Of a stretch of DNA of 5,456 bases, positions 1 through 5,456 are shown in pieces. Position numbers and translations under genes: made by a program. Position 1 is the first letter of the stretch. Every line of letters begins with the position of its first letter. The DNA is from an uncultured Eubacteriales bacterium (GTDB taxonomy: Bacteria; Bacillota; Clostridia; Christensenellales; UBA1242), in the NCBI GenBank assembly GCA_900557585.1, contig USTJ01000057.1, positions 1 through 5,456 on the forward strand, given 5' to 3'. The notes under the pieces were generated by a model, which saw only the letters and a program-made list of their open reading frames with translations, did no database searches and was not told where the DNA came from.

Positions 1-3000
1 GGTATATGATTGAACACGGACACCAATGTTGAGAGCGTCGTATGCATAAATTTGAGTATTTTGAACATATCCGCTTGAATAGCCTGGTTCCATGTTTGTT
101 CCGTTGATGCTTACAAGAAGTCCAGTAGGATTTACAGGTTTTGTTCCACCAAGAGAAACATAAACACGAACGGTTGTGTATTCATAAACATTAAGTTTAA
201 CAACAAGATTCTTTCCAACTTGACTTGCTGGGATAGGGCAAGTGTATTTGTCGCCATCTTGAACAAATTCAACAGAATATCCATTTATTGTAATGCTTCT
301 TAATGCATAGTTGTCTAATAAGGTTGCATAGAACACAACATTGTCTTTTGCAGAATTATAGTATGCATGAGCGGTTACTTTGTTTGTTGCTTCGTTATTC
401 AGAAGTGTTAAGCCGTCACCAATTGCTAATTCTGAGTTGATTGTTGAAATGTGATATGTAATGTCATATTCATTTTCAAAGTCAACAGAAATTGAAATGT
501 CGGTTGTAATTTCAGTTGTAACGGCAGAATAGCCATCACTTTCTTTGTCTGCGTTGTTATTGTCAAGGCTATAATAATCATAGGTGTTGCCTTTCAAAAT
601 CATGAAACGCAAGAAGTGGAGACCATCGTTTCTCTCTGTGTAAAGAGAAAGTTTTGTTCCGGCAACAATCTTTGCACCATTTTTAACTTCGTTCAAGGTT
701 TTTGTTTCAACAGAATAATCATTTCCTTCAACAAAGTTTCCAGTGATATAGATGTTTCCATATGCGCTGTTATTCGTGATGTCAGTTTCGTTTCCTGAAA
801 TGCTTGTAAGAGTTCTCTTCACTTTTTCAATTGAAACAATACGAACAAATTTTGCAGTTATTACACTTGCATTTGTAATTGTTGTTGAAAGGTTCTTTCC
901 AGCATATTCGCCATCTATATACCAACCAACAAACATATAATAGTCGCTGTTTGAAACAGAAGCAGAAAGGTTGATGCTTGTGTCTGATTCGTTAACATTC
1001 AAATATACAAGGCTTGTGTCTGAAATTGAACCAGTTGCAGTTTGTCTGTTTGAATCGGTATATGAATAGTCAACAACAACATTTGGATCGTCTGACTCTT
1101 CATCAAGAATCTCTTTCACAAGAGTAACAATTTTGCAAGGGCGGAAGTACACTGTAAATTCAAGGCTTGTGAATGTTGAGTTGCCTTCAACTGTATATGT
1201 TCCGTCGTCATTTACGGTTACAAGATGTTTCTTTGAGATTCCACTGTCTTTGAACTCGAAATCATAAACCATATAGCGGTGTTTGATTGCAGGGTCAAGA
1301 ACAGGAACAATGTTGAATGAAGTTCCTTTCTTGATTTCAATTCCAGAAAGAGAATTGAGGCTTGAAAGGTTTGATGGCATGCTGATTCGTTGAGAAACGC
1401 CCGATGTGTCGGTGTATTCAACAAAAATGTTAAACATTCCGTTAAGTTGTTCAACGGTCATGTTTTTGCCAGCGCCGTCGGTTTCATAAAGTTTGCCAAC
1501 GCCAAGAGTGATGTTTCTTTTGATTGTAAGGGTTGTTGCTGTTTCATATACAGCACCGATATAAACAAATTGAACACCAGTTACACCATCAAGTTTGACA
1601 GAAGATGACGCATTGTTATATGCATAGCGTTTGTCAAGTGTAAGTGAAACTTTTGTTTCTTCTTCGGTTGAAAGAGTTGAAATTTTATATCCATAGGTGT
1701 TGAGAAGTTTAAAGCCAACAAATTTGAATGGGTTAGAGTTCCACTTTGTGTCAAGTTTAAGGTCTGCAACAATTCCAGCAGGAACAGCATAAACTTCTCT
1801 AACGTTTTTATGTTTTACAAGAAGGTTTGTTCTTGGGTTGATATAGGAAAGGGTATATTCGAAACTTCCTGAGATTCTTGAATTTGATGATGAAAGAATG
1901 TCAGTTACTGCAACATAGTTATAATAGGTATAACGTGCTTCGATAATAAGATTTCCTGTGATTTTTTGTGAATAGGTTTCAAGATATTTTTCATCAACTT
2001 TTGAAACAATTTCACCATTGATGAAATATCCAATGAAATAGTATTTGTCGGTTGTGTTTCTGAACTCAACGGTTGTGTTGATTGGAACAACAATTTCGTT
2101 TAAAGTGTCGTAACTTGTCATTGCACTGTCGCGAAGGGTGGTGTGGACATATGAATAGGTTGAGTCGTCAGGGTCGGTGAGGTCTTTACCATCGGTTGAC
2201 ATGTCAAAACTGCTATAAATTGTTTGTTTGATTTTGATTATATAGCCTTTTTGAACTTGTGCAGTGATTTCAACATAGTCGTTTGCTTCAATTGCAGAAA
2301 CAACATAGTCTTTTGCATTTGTGAAATCTGGGTTGTCAGAAGCGGTAACATTAAGGTTTCCTTGAAGTTTTCCAACAACAACACAAGATTCGATCATGTG
2401 TTCAATGATTGGGGTTACAGTGAAACGAAGGTCGGCACCAACAAGAATATATTTCACAGAGTTTTCGCTTGTTGCAAAAGCATTGGTTGCATAACTTACG
2501 CCATATGCTTCATTGTAAATTGCAACATTTTTGGTTCTTTGACTGCTTTCAGTGTGTTGGTTAGAGAATCTGATTTCATCAATTTGTTGAACGCTTTCAA
2601 AAGTGATGTCGGCATTTTCCATGTTTGGAGTAACTTTATAGTTAACAGCATTTGCTCTTACATAGATTGCTTCGAAATATCCTTTTGGAGTTTTGCCATA
2701 AATTGAACTGTTATAACTGATGAGATATACAGTTGAATCAGATTCGCTGGATTTATAAAACCAACCAACAAACACATATAATTTTCCATCAACAATAATG
2801 AAAGAAGAATATGCTTTAAGGTTGATTGTTGAACCAGTTTCGAAAACATAGGTTCTTTCAAGGTCGGCAGCAATAGCGTCATTTTCAAGAGTTGAACCTG
2901 CGCCATCGGCGTTTTGAAGACGACCATTGAATGAAAGAAGGGTGTTTACAGTTGCACCTGTTGGAACAGTTGAACTGTTTGCATTTGAAATGTCATGAAT

Positions 3001-3555
3001 GTTTTCAACTGTGCGGTGGCTGATATTTGTTACAAGGTTTCCAGTGTCGATGATTGCTTTTGCATAGTAAACTGCATTGTCTCTTGCAAGAGCGAAATAT
3101 TCTTTTCCGTTGAATGTTTCAAGTTCCGCTGAACCTGCATATTCAAATTCAATGTCAAACTTATAGAAAGCATCAATGCCACTTGTTTTAATGGTATAGT
3201 TAGATGAAAGTTCTGGATAGTAGGCAGTGTATTTGTCTTGGCTCATGTTTCCGTTGAGATACCACTCACGGATTGTGTTTGTTGAGGCTTCATCTTTCAT
3301 TGTTACAAGAACAAGGCTGTCAACAAGGTCGTTATCGAAATATCCATATACAGAAAGGTCAGAAGACAAGTCATACATGATGTCTGCATTTGTGCTGTCT
3401 TTTCCAATTGTCCATTGTTCGGTATAGTTGATTGAAGCACCATAGGTTGAAATTGTTTGGAACAAAACTTCTTCTATAAGCGCACCAGATGACTTTCTGA
3501 TGAGTGCAAAGTTATATCCAGTGTTAAGGGCATATTTGCCTCTGCCATGAAATTT
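1..3555 (-). CDS. Giant surface repeat protein, downstream part (continuation after -1 frame switch; 3' end outside window)
   Basis: I read this frame triplet by triplet and found no stop in 1,185 codons up to the left edge; a TGA at 3556-3558 bounds it upstream. It cannot easily be a separate gene: the first ATG is at 3376-3378, no ribosome binding site precedes it, and the codons before it (including TGYNFALIRKSSG and SVYGYFDND) already match the style of the modules. It is best read as the continuation of the upstream frame. The protein is a chain of diverged beta-repeat modules with cores YVFVGWFY (about 2758-2781), YYFIGYFING (about 2014-2043), FKFVGFK (1708-1728) and YMFVGWYIDG (about 913-939). 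Each is followed by a strand ending such as FEAIYVRA, IIEARYTYY or VITAKFVRI. No transmembrane helix, catalytic motif or LPXTG-type anchor is visible. Family knowledge points to a secreted or surface protein that binds host, matrix or other cells; that role is inferred. Confidence 0.88.
181..471 (-). repeat. Diverged module ending NLVVKLNVYEY
   Basis: The stretch DNVVFYATLLDNYALRSITI is followed by VEFVQDGDKYTCPIP and the ending GKNLVVKLNVYEY (about 181-213). It lacks a GW core. Its 'NYALRSITING' step resembles the 'FELSIHSLGVNSRYTL' step near 5230-5280, so it may be a second module type that alternates with the InlB-B-like units. Confidence 0.35.
472..720 (-). repeat. Diverged module with core LHFLRFMILKG
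   Basis: GAKIVAGTKLSLYTERND resembles the 'G-x-x-V-x-L' opening of the family. LHFLRFMILKG replaces the GW core, an Asn/Asp-rich loop (LDNNNADKESDG) follows, and the unit ends DISISVDFENEY. It is assigned by order of elements, not by a conserved Trp. Confidence 0.4.
838..1015 (-). repeat. InlB-B-like module with core YMFVGWYIDGEY
   Basis: SINLSASVSNSDYYMF leads into MFVGWYIDGEY (about 904-936) and the unit ends with SVITAKFVRI (838-867). This is nearly a textbook InlB-B unit of about 55-60 residues and the best single match in the window. Confidence 0.7.
921..935 (-). repeat. Exact 15-base repeat within a GW-core codon block (copy 1)
   Basis: The plus-strand 15-mer accaaccaacaaaca occurs here and again at 2760-2774, in the same codon phase both times. 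On the coding strand it spells the FVGW core. A third, imperfect copy lies at 4214-4230 (accaaccagcaaacaaa). The modules are otherwise very diverged, so the match marks the most conserved part of the repeat at DNA level. Confidence 0.8.
1135..1335 (-). repeat. Diverged module with core HRYMVYDFEF
   Basis: GTSFNIVPVLDP parallels the opening strand of the other modules. HRYMVYDFEF takes the place of the GY-F-GW core, and LEFTVYFRPC (1135-1164) forms the ending. The Gly-Trp signature is lost, so this is assigned by position and strand pattern. Confidence 0.4.
1621..1800 (-). repeat. Diverged module with core FKFVGFK
   Basis: The unit begins REVYAVPAGIVADLKLD, followed by PFKFVGFKLL (core at 1708-1728), in which Phe stands in the Trp position. 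It runs to TKVSLTLDKRYAY. The module frame is recognisable only by comparison with its neighbours. Confidence 0.45.
1921..2110 (-). repeat. InlB-B-like module with core YYFIGYFING
   Basis: The strand NEIVVPINTTVEF leads into YYFIGYFING (2014-2043), where Trp of the usual GW is replaced by Tyr. The unit ends with NLIIEARYTYY (1921-1953). It is short and compact, close to the expected size of one repeat of about 60-70 residues. Confidence 0.6.
2653..2862 (-). repeat. InlB-B-like module with core YVFVGWFY
   Basis: The unit opens with YVFETGSTINLKAYSS, equivalent to the 'G-x-x-V-x-L-x-A' strand of the family. The core LYVFVGWFY is at 2755-2781 and the unit ends with GYFEAIYVRA (2653-2682). Order and spacing match the InlB B-repeat pattern. 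With the 838-1015 and 4083-4250 modules it is one of the three best-preserved units. Confidence 0.65.
2760..2774 (-). repeat. Exact 15-base repeat within a GW-core codon block (copy 2)
   Basis: This copy is identical to 921-935 and in the same codon phase, encoding FVGW in the YVFVGWFY module. The bases on either side differ, so the identity is limited to the core. Confidence 0.8.
3331..3548 (-). repeat. Diverged module immediately after the frame switch
   Basis: The unit opens with KYALNTGYNFALIRKSSG and ends with LSVYGYFDND (3331-3357). The GY-x-F core and the strand-forming end are recognisable, but no GW is present. Its module-like sequence directly after the frame switch is the main evidence that the downstream frame is real protein and belongs to the same gene. 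Confidence 0.45.
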
Positions 3556-3558
3556 TCA
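3474..3558 (-). other. Frame switch (-1) inside the giant gene, with slippery-like A AAT TTC
   Basis: The upstream frame ends at TAG 3474-3476 and the downstream frame is blocked above by TGA 3556-3558, so the change of frame must fall between them. At 3549-3555 the coding strand reads A AAT TTC, which matches the X XXY YYZ slippery pattern. Slipping back one base there would turn SVENF-MAEAN into SVENF-HGRGKYALNTGYNF and continue for 1,183 codons. A GGCA/TGCC mini-hairpin (3529-3540) starts 8 bases downstream. It has only four base pairs, and no Shine-Dalgarno-like stimulator is seen upstream. The run is only A4T3, so polymerase slippage is not strongly expected. A one-base deletion through sequencing or assembly error, or a true mutation, is the simplest reading; programmed frameshifting is possible but weakly supported. 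Confidence 0.85.
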
Positions 3559-5456
3559 ACAGAGAAGTATACAAGTGTAAGTTTCTTTGTTGCCATTCTC
3601 AAAACAAGTTTGTCGCAAACAACTGCATGGTCGTCTGATGAAGAACGAATTGCAGTGTTAAGGTTGAACTCAACTTTCAAAATTGAGTTTAAAATTGCTG
3701 TGGTATAGGTGTTTCCATCATCGTCGGCTTCACATTCTGTGAACTCTCCATTTCCGATATAGTTGGAGAATTTGAAATATTTGCCGAGCGAATTTCCTTC
3801 TGCAACAAGGTGCGAAAGAACATTGTTGTCGTCATCTTTCAAGATTTCTCCGTTTGCATCACGGTCATATGCGGTTGCTGTATAGTTGATACCATTGAAA
3901 CGATAACCACCAGCAGGAGAGAGGATTGCTTCGATTTTTGCATCAAAGAAGAATTTTCCTGAAAGAGTTACAATTCCTCCACTTGGATTGTCTACAATTG
4001 TAAGTTTGTTTCCAGTGCTGTCAACAAGTCCGTTGCTCATTTCATATGCCATTTCGCGGTTATCATATTCAAATGTAACCTCAACAGCACGTTTATAGAT
4101 TGCAACAACAACAGTGTCGGCAGTTGCAAGCGAAACATATGGGGCTTGCTCATCGTTACTCATGAACACAAGTTCCGACCATGTGTCATTGTCTCGGTCA
4201 TATTTTTGTTCATACCAACCAGCAAACAAATAACCAGATGGTGCTTTTTGAATTCCTTCAAAAAGAATGATAGAGTTTTGAACAAATGTAAGGTCTTGGA
4301 AAAGTGTTGGGTTTGGCTTTCCGCCTTCACCAAGAGCATATTCAATTTCTGTGTGACGCGAATCAAATGGCATGGTTGTGATTGAAACATTGCCATCATC
4401 ATAGCGCTTATAAATAAATGGGTCACCAGAAATATCAATTGTTGTTCCAGTTCCAAGATAGGTTTTTCCGTTTATTCCACCAGTTGTGTAAAGCGCGTTT
4501 GCAAGAGCGAGTGGGCAATTGTCCAAATCAAGTTTGAGCGATGGCAAAATGATTTTGTTTGTCTTTTCGTCATATTTAATTTGGTCACCTTCGCTGTCAA
4601 TTAAAAGTGCTTGAATGGTATAGTTGAAAATTGGAATTGTTGAAAGGTTGATAAAGTTTCTTTGTCCACTTCGAATGATATATGGAGCAGATTTTCCAGA
4701 TTGTTTCAAAATCTGTTTTAATATGCTGAAAATATCTTCAAGTTTTGAATATTTTCCTGTTTCAAAGCCTTCAACATTTGCTTTTAGATATACGCTTTCG
4801 CAATAAACTGTTCCAGGCTTTTTCATTTTTAAGCACAAATCATAAAGTGCCTTTTCAATATTGTCATATTCTTTTCCAGCAACTTCACTTACAATTGTTG
4901 CTTCTGTGCATATTTGACTCAAATAGTAAGTAGAAAGTCTGATTTTGCCTGTTGCATTGTTTACTGTATAGTTTATGATATTTCCATTGTTATCATAGAA
5001 ATTGAAATATTGTTTATAGAAGGTTATATAGTTTCCAACCAAAGCGTCATATGCCATGTTCTCTCCACGGTTTGGGTGAACAATGTAACTGCTATAACGG
5101 TTGTTAGGGTCGCGATTGTAAGTAAGTTTAAATATATAATATAAATAATCTATCTTATCTTCGCTATTTGCTTTTTGGTTTTCTTCAATGAAACTTTGTG
5201 TTGGGCTGAAAATTGGAACAAGGGTATAGCGTGAGTTTACACCAAGAGAGTGAATTGAAAGTTCAAAGTCAGATTTAACGCGAACAACAATGTGAACAGT
5301 TGTGTCAACGTCGAAATACATGCTCTTCAAATTGAGTTTTCCATCAATTATTGGATCTTCTTCGTTCACACGATAGGTGTCACCAACAGCACCCCAAACA
5401 CCATTTATCAGATTTCGGAAAGGTTGATAGGTTTTGTTTCCGTTTTCATCTTGATA
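3474..5456 (-). CDS. Giant surface repeat protein, upstream part (5' end outside window; ends at a frameshift)
   Basis: This frame is open from the right edge to a TAG at 3474-3476, giving 660 codons. The first visible residues are YQDENGNKTYQPFRNL. A GTG at 5367-5369 could be taken for a start, but 29 sense codons precede it in frame and no Shine-Dalgarno sequence stands before it, so the true start lies beyond the window. Numbering from that GTG, residues 1 to about 370 are non-repetitive, with helix-like stretches near 170-184 and 208-224 and cysteines at 154, 179, 190 and 285. Residues 379-386 (GYLFAGWY) and 487-493 (AGGYRFN) are cores of diverged InlB-B-type repeats. The composition is rich in Asn, Asp, Thr, Ser and Tyr, as in extracellular beta-repeat proteins. 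The last 24 residues, after F607, are out-of-frame sequence and include a CCC codon not used anywhere in 1-3549. The product is probably secreted or surface-bound; function is unknown. No close homologue is recognised. Confidence 0.9.
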   Translation of the reverse strand, partial: YQDENGNKTYQPFRNLINGVWGAVGDTYRVNEEDPIIDGKLNLKSMYFDVDTTVHIVVRVKSDFELSIHSLGVNSRYTLVPIFSPTQSFIEENQKANSEDKIDYLYYIFKLTYNRDPNNRYSSYIVHPNRGENMAYDALVGNYITFYKQYFNFYDNNGNIINYTVNNATGKIRLSTYYLSQICTEATIVSEVAGKEYDNIEKALYDLCLKMKKPGTVYCESVYLKANVEGFETGKYSKLEDIFSILKQILKQSGKSAPYIIRSGQRNFINLSTIPIFNYTIQALLIDSEGDQIKYDEKTNKIILPSLKLDLDNCPLALANALYTTGGINGKTYLGTGTTIDISGDPFIYKRYDDGNVSITTMPFDSRHTEIEYALGEGGKPNPTLFQDLTFVQNSIILFEGIQKAPSGYLFAGWYEQKYDRDNDTWSELVFMSNDEQAPYVSLATADTVVVAIYKRAVEVTFEYDNREMAYEMSNGLVDSTGNKLTIVDNPSGGIVTLSGKFFFDAKIEAILSPAGGYRFNGINYTATAYDRDANGEILKDDDNNVLSHLVAEGNSLGKYFKFSNYIGNGEFTECEADDDGNTYTTAILNSILKVEFNLNTAIRSSSDDHAVVCDKLVLRMATKKLTLVYFSVENFMAEANMPLTLDITLHSSESHLVRL
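3660..4082 (-). repeat. Diverged repeat module with core PAGGYRFNG and an acidic insertion
   Basis: The core PAGGYRFNG (3891-3917) keeps the GY-x-F-x-G pattern but has Ile-Asn where the Trp would be. A long acidic insertion follows, with DRDANGEI and DDDNN (3825-3869) and then ECEADDDGN. The module ends at the strand SILKVEFNLN. It is longer than a usual InlB-B repeat, so it may be two diverged units or one unit with an inserted loop. Confidence 0.45.
4083..4250 (-). repeat. InlB-B-like module with core SGYLFAGWY
   Basis: This is the clearest upstream module. The core SGYLFAGWY (4212-4238) matches the GY-x-F-x-GW-Y core of Listeria-Bacteroides (InlB B) repeats. It is followed by an acidic loop (YDRDNDTWSEL) and ends with the strand TVVVAIYKRAV (4083-4115), which corresponds to the terminal strand of the family. 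The assignment rests on motif pattern only. Confidence 0.65.
4250..5456 (-). other. Non-repetitive segment of the giant protein, before the repeat chain
   Basis: About 400 residues here lack the aromatic-glycine-tryptophan core seen further along. Beta-like stretches (VHIVVRVKSDFEL, YLYYIFKLTYN, YITFYKQYFNFYD) alternate with loops rich in Asn and Asp. Two amphipathic helix-like stretches, IEKALYDLCLKMKK and KLEDIFSILKQILKQSGK, flank a region with three of the segment's four cysteines. This could be a distinct domain inserted between repeats, or a more diverged repeat region. I do not recognise the family. Confidence 0.5.

Noticed and set aside
2224..2706. Plus-strand open frame of 160 codons
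   Set aside because: It is exactly in register opposite the long minus-strand frame; it exists because TTA, CTA and TCA codons are scarce there. It is Cys/Phe-rich with no recognisable domain.
2658..2927. Minus-strand 89-codon frame
   Set aside because: It is a shadow of the main frame, which encodes the YVFVGWFY module across the same bases.
3376..3378. ATG as the start of a separate downstream gene
   Set aside because: No ribosome binding site precedes it, and about 60 module-like codons in the same frame lie upstream of it, joining the preceding frame after a one-base shift.
3556..3558. TGA read as tryptophan (Mycoplasma-type code) to keep the downstream frame open further
   Set aside because: Tryptophan is TGG throughout and no other in-frame TGA occurs; upstream of this point the other frame carries the protein-like sequence.
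921..4230. CRISPR-like or direct repeat array from the recurring accaacca blocks
   Set aside because: The copies are about 1.5-1.8 kb apart, short, and explained by the codons of a conserved protein motif.
4160..4456. Minus-strand 98-codon frame overlapping the giant gene
   Set aside because: It is an alternate frame of a region where the main frame carries the recognisable GYLFAGWY module; no ribosome binding site or recognisable product.
5367..5369. GTG as the start of the gene
   Set aside because: The frame stays open for 29 more codons to the window edge with similar composition, and no Shine-Dalgarno sequence precedes the GTG.

Overview
The whole 5,456-base window lies inside one giant gene on the minus strand, and neither end of that gene is in view. 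No intergenic DNA, promoter, terminator, RNA gene, mobile element or CRISPR array is visible. Reading leftward from the right edge, one minus-strand frame is open from 5456 to a TAG at 3474-3476 (660 sense codons). A second minus-strand frame is open from 3555 to the left edge (1,185 codons, every triplet checked, no stop). The two frames overlap by about 80 bases, and a single -1 shift inside the overlap joins them into one reading frame of roughly 1,819 residues.

The predicted protein looks like a secreted or cell-surface, beta-rich repeat protein. Positions 5456 to about 4250 encode a mostly non-repetitive segment with two short helix-like stretches and four cysteines. From about 4250 to the left edge comes a chain of ten or so very diverged modules. 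Several carry a core such as GYLFAGWY, YVFVGWFY, YMFVGWYIDG or YYFIGYFING, followed 30-50 residues later by a strand ending such as VVVAIYKRA, FEAIYVRA, IIEARYTYY or VITAKFVRI. This is the pattern of the InlB B-repeat / Listeria-Bacteroides repeat and its divergent relatives. Signal peptide, cell-wall anchor and any functional head domain would lie outside the window, so the function (adhesion or another surface role) is inference.

The organism looks like a low-GC bacterium (about 28-42% GC in lines counted by hand), perhaps an uncultured Bacillota-type host-associated species. Tryptophan is TGG wherever I checked and no in-frame TGA occurs, which argues against the Mycoplasma/Spiroplasma code. 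Codon use is strongly biased: in 1-3549 I found no CCC, CCG, GGG, AGG, CGG or CTA. Lineage cannot be fixed from this window alone.

The point most worth checking is the frame switch near 3549-3555. It coincides with A AAT TTC on the coding strand, which fits the X XXY YYZ pattern of -1 ribosomal slippery sites. A one-base sequencing or assembly error, or a real inactivating mutation, is a simpler explanation and is favoured here.
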